This document shows positions 52,543 to 61,002 of a stretch of 64,000 nt of DNA, piece after piece. Both the position numbers and the translations under genes were made by a program. The first letter of the stretch is position 1; each line of letters starts with the position of its first letter. Origin of the DNA: an uncultured Fluviicola sp. (GTDB lineage Bacteria > Bacteroidota > Bacteroidia > Flavobacteriales_D > Crocinitomicaceae); assembly GCF_902168135.1 (NCBI RefSeq), contig NZ_CABHOL010000022.1, positions 20,016 to 84,015 of the forward strand, read 5' to 3'. A model generated the notes under the pieces. The model did no database searches. It was not told the DNA's origin and saw only the letters and a program-made list of their open reading frames with translations.

Positions 52543-54962
52543 CGCTTTACTTCAATAGTAAATTGCAATGTACCATAAAATGTAATGCCGTCCGAGGGAA
52601 GAATTCCCGGTCCCGGATAAGCAGTTGCTCTCCTTGTGTAATAAGACGCATTCAATAAATTGTTGACACCAGCCTCTAATTGAAAGTATTTTTTGAAAGT
52701 ATACCGGGCGCTTAAGTCCATAACGAAATAAGCCGGTATTTCACCGATAACAGCATCTCCGCTTCCTAATTTGGAATTTGTGGCATCGCTGAATTGAGCA
52801 GAATTGTAAGATCCCTGGATTTGTACCTGCCAGTTTTTTGCACGCACTTTTAAACCGCTTTTCAGCATAATCGGACTCACGTATTCTACCTGTTTTCCAA
52901 CATAACTTTGCTCCCTGGATGAAATGTAAGTGGCATGGATATAAGAGAAGTTTACAAAAATGGATGAACCGATTTTTGAACTGTCTGCAAATGCTTTTAT
53001 AAAGTCAAATTCCATAAAACATTCCACGCCGGTATTTAAGGCGTTACCAATGTTGGTACGGATTTTCTTGGTTGTGTTGGGCTGAGGCGCAAGCCCGATC
53101 TTGTCGCCGTAGAATAGAGCAAACACTGCCATGTCGGTATAGAAGTACTTGCCGATAAATCCGCGCCAGCCTAGTTCCGTGGTGTTCCCGTATTCATCCT
53201 TGATTAAGGAATCAACAACGATATTCGGGTTGGCAACTCGAATGTCAGAGAAATTGACTGCGCGGTAGTTCTGGCAAAAGTTCAGATAAGCATTCGAGTA
53301 TTTTCCGGTCTTAAAAGATACTCCGGCCCCGCCTAGAGGAATGGCCCTGCTGATGGTGTTGGAACTTTCGATCCTGGAAACATTTAACGTGTCTTGTGTG
53401 AGCGGGTGGATCGCATATTGATTGTAATATCCGTTTGCGGAACTTTTGATGTATTCAAAGCGTATACCGGCGTTAATGGTCCAGCGGTTTCCCAGAAACC
53501 AGATATTATCCGTAAATGCTGCAAAATTCTCTGATGGGAAGCTGAAATCCGAGTTTTCAATATTGTCCGGATTGTCGAATTTGAAATCTTCTTTACTGCC
53601 TCTGTCACCACTTGTTGCCAATCCCTGGAGATTGGTGGTTTGTCCGCGGTAATAACGTGCCCCAACCAAAAAAGCACTTTCATGTTTTTGTTTCCCGGTA
53701 ATTTTATACCGATGTAAAATCCGTGCTTCAGCCCCTGTATTCTTAAATTCTCCGGCAATCAGATCGCGTTTTCCACCCGGATCAGCCGTACTGATCTTTC
53801 CAAGATATCCCAATGAATAGCGGTCGGACAGCATGCCGAATGCACGAATGTTCAGGTGTGTTTTTTGGGAGAGTCTCGAATCATAATGAAGGGCAAGAAT
53901 GTTCCAGTCTACTTTGAACCAGTTCCGGTCACGGACGCTTTGTTTCGGATCTTCTTCGAACTGTTTGTCTGTTAAACCTCCCGGCTGTTTTGCCAGGTAG
54001 CTCATACGTGTATATTCCAAACGAATTTGGTTTTTCTCATTGATGCGGTAACCCAGCTGAACAAACCCCTGCTGCTGGTTGAAGTCCGAATTTGGCCGGT
54101 AGCCGTTCCCGGTTTTTAACTGGTAGTATCCCTGGTATTCAAAACGACGGGTAGTACCTGAAATACGGTTAAATGTCCCGAAATAACCATAGTTCCCGAT
54201 TGTATTGCGCGAGGTAAACTGGAACGGACTGCTCTGAACAGGATCTTTAATAATGAAATTCATTAATCCGCCAAACTGCGTTCCGTATTGTAAACTTGCC
54301 GAACCGCGGATGATCTCAATGGCCTGAAGCGCTTCCAAAGGCGGTGTGTAGTAACTTTCGGGATACCCGAGTGCATCAGCGGAAATATCGTATCCGTTTT
54401 GGCGTGTATTGAAGTTGGCTGCCCGGTTCGGACTTAATCCTCTTCCTCCGACACCCATTTGGATTCCTGCACCGTCACTTTCCCAGATATTCAATCCCGG
54501 AACTTTTGCAAATAATTCTCTTGGGTTGGCACTTGATTTTGCTCCTCCCTGGCGTTCCGTTTCAATCAATGTATTTGTTCCGGTTGCGATCTGAACTCCC
54601 TTAATGGGGGGAATGAAACCGATGTCGAAATAATGAAGGCGTTTGCTTCTGACCTCAACTTCTTCAACTGCTGTAGAAGTTTGCACTTGTATGACCGTTT
54701 TCGGAGCAACAATTCCGTTCAGAACGTAAATCAGTGTGTCGATGTCATTTCCGTATATAATCAAAGGGCCTTTATCGCAAGGTATTTGGAATTTTCCCTG
54801 CTCATCCGTCATAGTCTTTTTTTCACCGCATTGCACGAAAATCCCGAATTGCGGGCTTTTGGTCTGATCGATAATTGTTCCTTCGAAGTTTTGCGACCAC
54901 GAAAGGGAAACAAGAACAGAAAACAGAAACGAAAGGCTTAGTTTTTGAGAGGTAAAATCCAT
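52539..54962 (-). CDS. FecA-like TonB-dependent outer membrane receptor
   Basis: The 807-residue protein has a signal peptide ending in SWSQN, a short carboxypeptidase-like N-domain (about 25-95), a plug (about 110-240: PRELFAKVPGLNIWESDG, GGRGLSPNRAANFNTRQNG, SASLQYGTQFGGLMNFIIKD) and a barrel ending FYGTLQFTIEVKR. The plug resembles iron-citrate and siderophore receptors (FecA, COG4772) more than SusC. It overlaps the upstream HTTM gene by 25 bases and the downstream kinase gene by four, which means strict translational coupling. Confidence 0.92.
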   Translation of the reverse strand: MDFTSQKLSLSFLFSVLVSLSWSQNFEGTIIDQTKSPQFGIFVQCGEKKTMTDEQGKFQIPCDKGPLIIYGNDIDTLIYVLNGIVAPKTVIQVQTSTAVEEVEVRSKRLHYFDIGFIPPIKGVQIATGTNTLIETERQGGAKSSANPRELFAKVPGLNIWESDGAGIQMGVGGRGLSPNRAANFNTRQNGYDISADALGYPESYYTPPLEALQAIEIIRGSASLQYGTQFGGLMNFIIKDPVQSSPFQFTSRNTIGNYGYFGTFNRISGTTRRFEYQGYYQLKTGNGYRPNSDFNQQQGFVQLGYRINEKNQIRLEYTRMSYLAKQPGGLTDKQFEEDPKQSVRDRNWFKVDWNILALHYDSRLSQKTHLNIRAFGMLSDRYSLGYLGKISTADPGGKRDLIAGEFKNTGAEARILHRYKITGKQKHESAFLVGARYYRGQTTNLQGLATSGDRGSKEDFKFDNPDNIENSDFSFPSENFAAFTDNIWFLGNRWTINAGIRFEYIKSSANGYYNQYAIHPLTQDTLNVSRIESSNTISRAIPLGGAGVSFKTGKYSNAYLNFCQNYRAVNFSDIRVANPNIVVDSLIKDEYGNTTELGWRGFIGKYFYTDMAVFALFYGDKIGLAPQPNTTKKIRTNIGNALNTGVECFMEFDFIKAFADSSKIGSSIFVNFSYIHATYISSREQSYVGKQVEYVSPIMLKSGLKVRAKNWQVQIQGSYNSAQFSDATNSKLGSGDAVIGEIPAYFVMDLSARYTFKKYFQLEAGVNNLLNASYYTRRATAYPGPGILPSDGITFYGTLQFTIEVKR

Positions 54963-56305
54963 TTTCGGTGTTTCAAATTGTATTCTTCTTGCATCAAATC
55001 TGTTTCCCGGCTTACAAAATGCTGATTAGGTCTGCCGTTTAGGGTGACGTAAACATCTGCAGTAACTTTTGGGCGCGACAAATGTACGCTTTTGCTGCCG
55101 AAATGAAGCGTGGTGTCCCGGTACTTTTTCCCCAGGAAGTGCGCAAACTGAAGGATCATATCCGGTTGCCGTGACATTTGATCAATCTGTTGCGGGCTTA
55201 AATAGTCGGCATTGGTAATTTCAATTGATTTTCGGGTATTTCGGTCCTCCACATAAAAAGTCGCATACCCTTTTTTCTCCATCAGCATCACTCTCCAGGA
55301 AAAACGGAAACCTTCTTCGTGCCAGAACAGGTTTTCCGGGTAAAGCAGGTAACGGAACGGGAGAAACAATTGCACTACTACGAAAAAAGAAATGAAGCCT
55401 GTGACAATCCGTGAGGTCCGAATGGAAGAAGCAGAAGTTTTGTCTGTCCACTGGAATGTCTTTTTCAATGCATTGAGCCAGCGATCATGGAAACCTGCCG
55501 GGAAGAAGATCAGGGTACTGAGGATCATGACCCATGGAAAAACACCGATTGGGAACAGAAGCCAGGTTAAAATGTGAAAGACAATAACGAAAAAGTAAGC
55601 GATGTTGCGTGTTTTATTACCGGAAAGAAAAAAAGGAATGGTTAGGTCATAAAAACACGAGAACCAGGAAAAAACAAACGCTACCCAGGATGTTGCCAGT
55701 AAATCACCAACCAAAGGAAGGTCCCGGAATGCCTGCAGCCACAAACGAAGTGGTTGTGCTTCCAGCAGCCAGTCAGTATTGATCTTGGCAATTCCGGCGA
55801 AGCAATAAACAATTCCTAGTTGGAATCGCAGTAAAAAAATCGGCCAGTTGGGAATGGTGCTCCGCTGAATAGCAGGATTCCTTTTTGCATCGATACTGAA
55901 GTTAGCATGTGCAGGAAGCCATATCAGGATAAATGCAACCAGACTTACGAAGTAATAATGATTGAGGTAGTAGCTTTTATCCAGCAATTCCACATAAGTG
56001 AATGCCAGGAAAAATAAGCTCGCTGAAACCCGGTAAAACGCACCGAAAATGATTCCCAGACTGGCCAGTACCATCAAAACGAAAGGAAGGTACATCCAGT
56101 TTCCCGGCAAAGTGTGCACCCAATCGAATCCCAGGTAGGAGAAATGGAACGGGGGATCAATGTACAATTGCTTCACCCATCCGTTGGAAACGAAACGCAG
56201 TGTACTGAATAAAAACAAAGATCCGATAATGATCCGGAAAGCAATCAGGGGAGTAATGGAAACTTCCCTGAAAAGGATCTCGGACCATCGTTTATTAATC
56301 GCCAT
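54938..56305 (-). CDS. HTTM / vitamin K-dependent gamma-carboxylase-like integral membrane protein
   Basis: The 455-residue protein has about seven hydrophobic segments to residue 320 and a soluble C-terminal region. YVELLDKSYYLNHYYF around Lys110 lines up, from memory, with the human gamma-glutamyl carboxylase segment that holds the catalytic base Lys218 (LDKTSWNNHSYL). FQLGIVYCFAGIAKINTDWL matches the next conserved helix. Such enzymes use reduced vitamin K (menaquinone here) and CO2 to carboxylate glutamates. It overlaps imelysin by 11 bases and the receptor by 25, so it belongs to this metal-uptake-like operon. Its substrate is unknown. Confidence 0.87.
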   Translation of the reverse strand: MAINKRWSEILFREVSITPLIAFRIIIGSLFLFSTLRFVSNGWVKQLYIDPPFHFSYLGFDWVHTLPGNWMYLPFVLMVLASLGIIFGAFYRVSASLFFLAFTYVELLDKSYYLNHYYFVSLVAFILIWLPAHANFSIDAKRNPAIQRSTIPNWPIFLLRFQLGIVYCFAGIAKINTDWLLEAQPLRLWLQAFRDLPLVGDLLATSWVAFVFSWFSCFYDLTIPFFLSGNKTRNIAYFFVIVFHILTWLLFPIGVFPWVMILSTLIFFPAGFHDRWLNALKKTFQWTDKTSASSIRTSRIVTGFISFFVVVQLFLPFRYLLYPENLFWHEEGFRFSWRVMLMEKKGYATFYVEDRNTRKSIEITNADYLSPQQIDQMSRQPDMILQFAHFLGKKYRDTTLHFGSKSVHLSRPKVTADVYVTLNGRPNQHFVSRETDLMQEEYNLKHRKWILPLKN

Positions 56306-57365
56306 CCGTATCCTGATAAGTAATCAAGACACCAAAAGCGGAAGCCATATCTGTTTTCATATAGATTACAGATCCTTGCTGATAAGCGTAAAAGTCTTCC
56401 AATGTGCCCGGGGAAGAGGTCATTAGCTGCTCCAGTGTTTCTGTCCAGGATTGCGGGGTTGAGTACATGTAATCAAAACGGGATGCAATGGTAGCGGAAA
56501 GAGTACCCTTGTCAAGTGCATTTAAATAATCATCAAAGCCAGTTCCGTTGTTGTTTCCGGTTAAGCTCAATCCATAGTAAATACAGCGTGAAGCGCGGAT
56601 ATTCTCGATCAGCAGCATTCTTCCAATCCCTGAACGGCGTGCTTCCAGGTAGTTCGGCTGCTGAATTCCAAGCGTATGATTTCCAATCGGGAATCCGATC
56701 TTGGTTGTTTTGCATAATTCGAAATCCTTGCAGAAATTGTTTACCAATAATGCGAACGGACTGGTGGATTCGTTACTAGTTCCGTTTACAAAAGTGCTTC
56801 TATAGCCCGACCATCCGGCAACGACTGCCGTAATTTCGGTTTTCATTTTAGCAATAATCTCTGAAACGTACGTACAGGCATTAGCGGAGTTTTGGAATTG
56901 AGTTAAAGCTCCGGAGTGGTAGAATAAATAGTCAAGAGCATCCAAACCGCTTGCATCCAGGTTATTCGAAGCACTCAGATCATATCCGCCATTCTGAATA
57001 TTGTTGTTGATCTGAGTTGTATCACAAGGGAAAGTCCCGAATGTAAAAACGATGTTTGCACTCATTGCCGGCCCGAAATCAAATGCTTTCACACGCTGGA
57101 AAGAAATGTTTGCATCGATCCATGCTTGTTTGGCTAAATCCAGTTTTGCAGGCGTTTTATCTGCAAGGAAATCATTCCAGGAAGTTTCAAGCGTACTGAT
57201 TTTTGTTTTCAGGTCGGAATAGCCCGGAATGATATAATTATCAGCCATATTGACCATAATAGGCCCTTTGTCAAATTCTGTATCTTCGTCTTTTTTCTTT
57301 TTACAGGCAGCTGCACCTAGTATAAGAATGAGACTTAAATAAACTCCCTGTTTAGCCAGTTTCAT
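56295..57365 (-). CDS. Imelysin-family lipoprotein
   Basis: The 356-residue protein has a lipobox ending in GAAAC (Cys21), a KKKKDED linker and the all-alpha imelysin (M75) bundle: ETSWNDFLADKTPAKLDLAKQAW and a long C-terminal helix pair. Imelysins are periplasmic or surface proteins tied to iron acquisition, and their defining GxHxxE motif is replaced here by GLDALD at residues 140-145. The change is compatible with the divergent Bacteroidota subgroup but removes the putative metal-binding His and Glu. It lies ten bases after the DUF4856 gene and overlaps the HTTM gene. Confidence 0.88.
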   Translation of the reverse strand: MKLAKQGVYLSLILILGAAACKKKKDEDTEFDKGPIMVNMADNYIIPGYSDLKTKISTLETSWNDFLADKTPAKLDLAKQAWIDANISFQRVKAFDFGPAMSANIVFTFGTFPCDTTQINNNIQNGGYDLSASNNLDASGLDALDYLFYHSGALTQFQNSANACTYVSEIIAKMKTEITAVVAGWSGYRSTFVNGTSNESTSPFALLVNNFCKDFELCKTTKIGFPIGNHTLGIQQPNYLEARRSGIGRMLLIENIRASRCIYYGLSLTGNNNGTGFDDYLNALDKGTLSATIASRFDYMYSTPQSWTETLEQLMTSSPGTLEDFYAYQQGSVIYMKTDMASAFGVLITYQDTDGD

Positions 57366-57375
57366 AGTTCAAATT

Positions 57376-58518
57376 TTAATAGTTCGAATCAAGAGTTGCT
57401 TTGATAGCGTTGATATCCGATACGTTTAACGACCATAAGTTTCCGTTGAATTGTGCCAGTAAGTTGTCAACTTCTGAAGCAGACATCACACGTGTATCAA
57501 TAGGTGCGAAGCGTAATGTGTAAATGAATCCGTAAGCTTCAGACAATACATGAAGGAATTTAGCCTGGTCAGTTCCATAGTATGCTACTGCCTGATCTAA
57601 ATATTTCATGGCCTGGTATGCTGCAATTTTTTCCCACATTCCTTTAATTGCTGTGATCGATGCATCCCGGTCTGCCAATACATTATTGGAAATAGCTGCA
57701 CGGCCTTTCAGAAAGTTGCTCATCATGACCTGGTTGGAATTTAGAGCAGTATTCTGTGAATTACAGTATTTCCCCCAAAACAGGATAGACGGAGTAGTAG
57801 GGAAATCAACAGGCACTGAGAAATACCCGAAAGCTTCATCCCAGTAATGTTCCATAGCGGTATAAGTTTCACCGGCAACAGGAGTGGAATTATCTGCATT
57901 CATATTGGTAGTTCCGAGGTAAACATTTAATGCCTGGTACTTGAAAACCGCTCCCATAATTGATTTTTCGATCAGCTCAGAATACTCAAAACCATTGGCT
58001 CCGAACAAATAAGTGGATGACCCGGAGGATAGAGTTCCTGCCTGGCCGTTAGAAGCTGTATTCATATAAGAATTACTGGCCAACTGGATGGATTGGAAAT
58101 AACTGCTGATTAAAGCGGTATCCAGGTTGAAGCACTTATCTTTTAGATTTCTGCTGGAGGTAAATGAAAAATTACCGTTTCCATTCCCGTTAGTATTTGC
58201 GAACATATCCTTTAATACCTGCGCTGATATTGCCTGGGAAGTACCTTGGTCTGCATATGTAACCATAGCTATCAAGTGGTTAATACGGTCCGTTTGTCCT
58301 GCATAATTAACCGTTGATTGGCCATTGGAATTTGTAAATGTATATGTTGTAGGAACTGAATATCCCGGGGCAGCAGGATTATAGGTACAGCTTCCGTCAT
58401 CTTTTTTGGCCTTGGAATTGTAATTGGCTGCAGTTGGATTTGTACATCCTTTTTTCTTACAGGATACAATAGGAGTTACCAATATGCTAATTGCTAAAAG
58501 ATGGCTTAAATGCTTCAT
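57376..58518 (-). CDS. DUF4856 lipoprotein
   Basis: The 380-residue protein is the first gene of the operon. The lipobox PIVSC gives lipidated Cys20. Residues of about 24-46 form a short Cys-bounded calcium-loop-like motif (CTNPTAANYN, then DDGSC). The DUF4856 domain follows (PTTYTFTN, RINHLIAMVTYADQG, then MEHYWDEAFGYF), and it is helical and distantly imelysin-like. DUF4856 genes next to imelysin and TonB receptors suggest a metal or metal-complex binding role at the cell surface. A consensus promoter precedes it. Confidence 0.88.
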   Translation of the reverse strand: MKHLSHLLAISILVTPIVSCKKKGCTNPTAANYNSKAKKDDGSCTYNPAAPGYSVPTTYTFTNSNGQSTVNYAGQTDRINHLIAMVTYADQGTSQAISAQVLKDMFANTNGNGNGNFSFTSSRNLKDKCFNLDTALISSYFQSIQLASNSYMNTASNGQAGTLSSGSSTYLFGANGFEYSELIEKSIMGAVFKYQALNVYLGTTNMNADNSTPVAGETYTAMEHYWDEAFGYFSVPVDFPTTPSILFWGKYCNSQNTALNSNQVMMSNFLKGRAAISNNVLADRDASITAIKGMWEKIAAYQAMKYLDQAVAYYGTDQAKFLHVLSEAYGFIYTLRFAPIDTRVMSASEVDNLLAQFNGNLWSLNVSDINAIKATLDSNY

Positions 58519-58544
58519 AATCTATTTTAGTTTTTAATTGTTTG

Positions 58545-58575
58545 CAAAGTTACTTGCAGGGCTTTCTGACAACAA
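58545..58575 (-). promoter_or_regulatory. Consensus promoter of the DUF4856-imelysin-HTTM-receptor-kinase operon
   Basis: TTG, a 20-base spacer and TAACTTTG match the -33/-7 consensus; the ATG is 26 bases downstream. No clear Fur-box palindrome was recognised in or around it, so iron regulation is not shown by sequence. Confidence 0.65.
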
Positions 58576-58589
58576 TACCCTAAAAAAGG

Positions 58590-58597
58590 TATTTTTG
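58590..58597 (+). promoter_or_regulatory. -7 box of the GlcNAc-kinase-like gene
   Basis: TATTTTTG matches TAnnTTTG and is four bases before the ATG at 58602, giving a nearly leaderless mRNA. Confidence 0.5.
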
Positions 58598-58601
58598 GTT
58601 T

Positions 58602-59411
58602 ATGAATGCCAAATACATTATTGCTGATTCGGGAGGTTCATCTACAAACTGGGGAATCGTGCTTACAACAGACGAAGTAGTGTTTATCCAAACGGATAGT
58701 TTACATCCGAAGTACGCGCTTTCAGACGGTTTTTCCTGGTCGGGCCTGAAATCTCAATTTGAAGGAATGAACGTACCGCTTCATTTTTATGGGGCCGGTT
58801 GTTCGGGTGAAACGGTTCAGGCAAGTATGCGTGGTCGCCTGGAGCAGCTGGGTTTTTCAGAAGTAACTATTTACCCGGATACTTTGGCTGCATGCAGGGC
58901 TTTGTGCGGTAATGAAGCCGGATGGGTTGCCATCCTGGGAACGGGTTCTATTTTGGTACAATACGACGGAACCGATATTACCAGGAGAATAGGAGGGTAC
59001 GGTTCACTGGTAGGAGATGAAGGAAGCGGCTTCTATTTTGGGAAATTGCTCATACGCCACTTGTTGAGAACCGAAGAATGGAAAGCCGAATGGATCGAAT
59101 TATTCCAGTCGCGGGAATTTATTCTCTCAAAACTGGCTGCATCTGATGCCCAGCAATGGATTTCAGGGTTGGGTGGAAAAACTGCTGATCTTGATTTTCG
59201 GTTCCTGCATGAACAAAACGCGGCATTATTCGTTAAAGAATATTGTCTACAGATTCCGGAATTGAAACAGATCTCATTTATAGGGACTTATGGTTTCGAG
59301 CAGGAAACAGTTTTTATTCACGTATTTGAAAATCAGGGTATTCGTGTTTCTAAGCGGCTTGCAAGTCCTATTGTTGATTTGGTGAGCTATCATCAAACTC
59401 GCGAATATTAA
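58602..59411 (+). CDS. N-acetylglucosamine kinase-like protein (BadF/BcrA ATPase family)
   Basis: The 269-residue protein has the ASKHA sugar-kinase nucleotide site: DSGGSSTNWG (9-18) for phosphate 1, a YPDTLAA segment with Asp93 as likely catalytic base, GTGSI (113-117) for phosphate 2 and GDEGSG (138-143). It is shorter than human NAGK but typical of Bacteroidota homologues acting in peptidoglycan amino-sugar recycling. The C-terminal third shows TYGFEQETVFI in place of the usual adenosine motif GSV. Substrate specificity is inferred. Confidence 0.83.
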   Translation: MNAKYIIADSGGSSTNWGIVLTTDEVVFIQTDSLHPKYALSDGFSWSGLKSQFEGMNVPLHFYGAGCSGETVQASMRGRLEQLGFSEVTIYPDTLAACRALCGNEAGWVAILGTGSILVQYDGTDITRRIGGYGSLVGDEGSGFYFGKLLIRHLLRTEEWKAEWIELFQSREFILSKLAASDAQQWISGLGGKTADLDFRFLHEQNAALFVKEYCLQIPELKQISFIGTYGFEQETVFIHVFENQGIRVSKRLASPIVDLVSYHQTREY

Positions 59412-59533
59412 GGATTTGTTAACCTTTCTGGGAGTTGATACAGAGGTGTTTAGTCGAAAATATTAAATCTTTCGTAGAAAAGTACCTTGTGGTTTGGAAA
59501 ATAATTCACAACTTGCAGAAGCGAAAGTGAGAA

Positions 59534-59932
59534 ATGGATACATTATTAATTCAGGCAACTGCTCAAACCCCCTTAGTGAATTTGAATCCTGAGACAGGAA
59601 TCATGGAAATCAGAGGTCGTTCAATTCCGGATGATCCCGAAGCTTTTTGGGGTGCAGTTTTATTGTGGTTTGATAATTACATGGCGAATCCGAATAACGA
59701 GACGCTGGTAAGAATCGATTTGGAGTATTTCAACATTACTTCCTCCAAACGTATTTTATTCTTGCTTTACAAATTGAACGAATTGGTTGATTCCGGTAAA
59801 AAAGCAAAGGTTGAATGGTACTACAGGCAATCTGATGAAGATATGTACGAAGTAGGCCAGGATTATGCTTTCATGGTTCACGTTCCGTTTGATTTCCGCG
59901 AATATACAGACAATGACCTGGTAGTTGCTTAA
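59534..59932 (+). CDS. SiaC-type regulatory phosphoprotein (DUF1987)
   Basis: The 132-residue protein has the DUF1987 pattern: NPETGIMEIRGRSIPDDPEAFW, WFDNYM, EYFNITSSKRILFLLYKLNEL. In Pseudomonas SiaC, the Thr in this TSS-like region is phosphorylated and controls binding to the diguanylate cyclase SiaD; the equivalent Thr/Ser cluster is present here (ITSSK). No siaA, siaB or siaD genes are adjacent, so the partners are elsewhere or different. It is monocistronic. Confidence 0.85.
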   Translation: MDTLLIQATAQTPLVNLNPETGIMEIRGRSIPDDPEAFWGAVLLWFDNYMANPNNETLVRIDLEYFNITSSKRILFLLYKLNELVDSGKKAKVEWYYRQSDEDMYEVGQDYAFMVHVPFDFREYTDNDLVVA

Positions 59933-59991
59933 GTATTTTCTTCTGTTTTATTGGGACTAAAAAGTCGAATTTCGAGATTCATAATCGAATT

Positions 59992-60058
59992 GTTCAAATG
60001 TTCAAATTTGACTTTAAACAATTTTGAACTTGTTCCACTTTTTTAACCTCTTGAACCT
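59992..60058. repeat. TTCAAA-rich dispersed repeat, copy B
   Basis: This copy shares GTTCAAATGTTCAAAT and CAATTTTGAACTTG blocks with 4406-4475. It lies in the 213-base gap between the SiaC-like gene and the 60146 gene. The rest of that gap holds TTTTCAATTGTTAATT-type AT repeats. Confidence 0.45.
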
Positions 60059-60130
60059 TCATTTTTTGGAGAAAAATTGAAAAGAGTGAAGATAATCTTA
60101 CTTTTCAATTGTTAATTTTCAATTATCAAC

Positions 60131-60138
60131 TATTTTTG
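60131..60138 (+). promoter_or_regulatory. -7 box of the 60146-61554 operon
   Basis: TATTTTTG matches TAnnTTTG and is seven bases before ATG 60146, so the transcript has almost no leader. Confidence 0.45.
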
Positions 60139-60145
60139 TTGGATT

Positions 60146-60391
60146 ATGCGTGTAATAGCCGACATTCCACATCCGCGTTACAAGATCCAGATTTTCTTGT
60201 ACAATGCGAAGTATCTTGTAAAAATTGAATTGGGACAATTCGAACAAACATTCAAGATCGCAGAAACGGATGTAAACGGACTGGAAGAACTGAAACGTAT
60301 GATAACAGATCAATTATTACGTAACTCACTTGATCGCTTCCTTTCAATGAGAACCGATTGGGAAGAAGCATTTAAAAATAAAGAAGCATGA
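60146..60391 (+). CDS. Small conserved protein of unknown function
   Basis: The 81-residue soluble protein (RVIADIPHPRYKIQIFLYNA, YLVKIELGQFEQTFKIAETD) has the look of a conserved Bacteroidota beta-alpha protein, ending in a charged helix. Its stop overlaps the start of the OmpH-like gene in ATGA, so it is co-translated with it. I do not know a function. Confidence 0.8.
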   Translation: MRVIADIPHPRYKIQIFLYNAKYLVKIELGQFEQTFKIAETDVNGLEELKRMITDQLLRNSLDRFLSMRTDWEEAFKNKEA

Positions 60392-60999
60392 AATTAGGAC
60401 ATATCATTACTGCAGGATTAATTCTTGGATTAACAACTTTTGCTTGTTCAGATAAAAAAGAAGAACCGAAAACAAAGGAAGAAAAAGCACCTGAAGTTCC
60501 GGTAGTTAATTCGAAAGGATTAAAAATTGCGTTTTACTATTCGGATAGTTTGAAAAATGGGTTCACCTATTATAAAAACGAAGATGCACGTATCACGAAA
60601 AAAGGGGAGGCTTTCCAAAATGAAATGATGGCTAAACAGCGTGCGTTGGAGCAAAAAGCGCAGAATTACGAAAAATACATGCGTGAAGGTACCATGACCG
60701 GTGCTGATATGCAAAACCTGGAGAATGAGATCATGCGTATGCGTGAGCAGTTAATGAACCAGCAGCAGACAAGAGGAGCTGCATTGGAAAAAGAAACCAA
60801 TGAAGCTTTGACCGTACTTTCCAAAAAGATAGAAGTTGCAGGTAAAAAATACTGCGAGAAATATGGAATTGATGTGTTATTGATCCACGGTCAGGGCGGA
60901 CAGATCAACTTCATTAATGATAAAATGAACGTTACTCAATCATTCATTGACTTCCTGAATCACGAACAGGAAATGATGGATAAAGACCTTGGCAAGTAA
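60388..60999 (+). CDS. OmpH/Skp-family lipoprotein
   Basis: The 203-residue protein has a lipobox ending in TTFAC, a Lys/Glu linker, the first OmpH strand LKIAFYYSDSL, a long coiled coil of about 90 residues (EAFQNEMMAKQRALEQKAQNY, MRMREQLMNQQQTRGAALE) and the closing strand YCEKYGIDVLLIHG. Skp-like chaperones hold unfolded outer membrane proteins in the periplasm; a lipid anchor is unusual relative to E. coli Skp. It is the middle gene of a three-gene operon. Confidence 0.87.
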   Translation: MKLGHIITAGLILGLTTFACSDKKEEPKTKEEKAPEVPVVNSKGLKIAFYYSDSLKNGFTYYKNEDARITKKGEAFQNEMMAKQRALEQKAQNYEKYMREGTMTGADMQNLENEIMRMREQLMNQQQTRGAALEKETNEALTVLSKKIEVAGKKYCEKYGIDVLLIHGQGGQINFINDKMNVTQSFIDFLNHEQEMMDKDLGK

Positions 61000-61002
61000 A
61001 TT

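Noticed and set aside
58520..58600. A Fur-type operator in the promoter region of the imelysin operon
   Set aside because: I saw no convincing GATAATGATAATCATTATC-like 19-base palindrome. Iron control is therefore not claimed from sequence.
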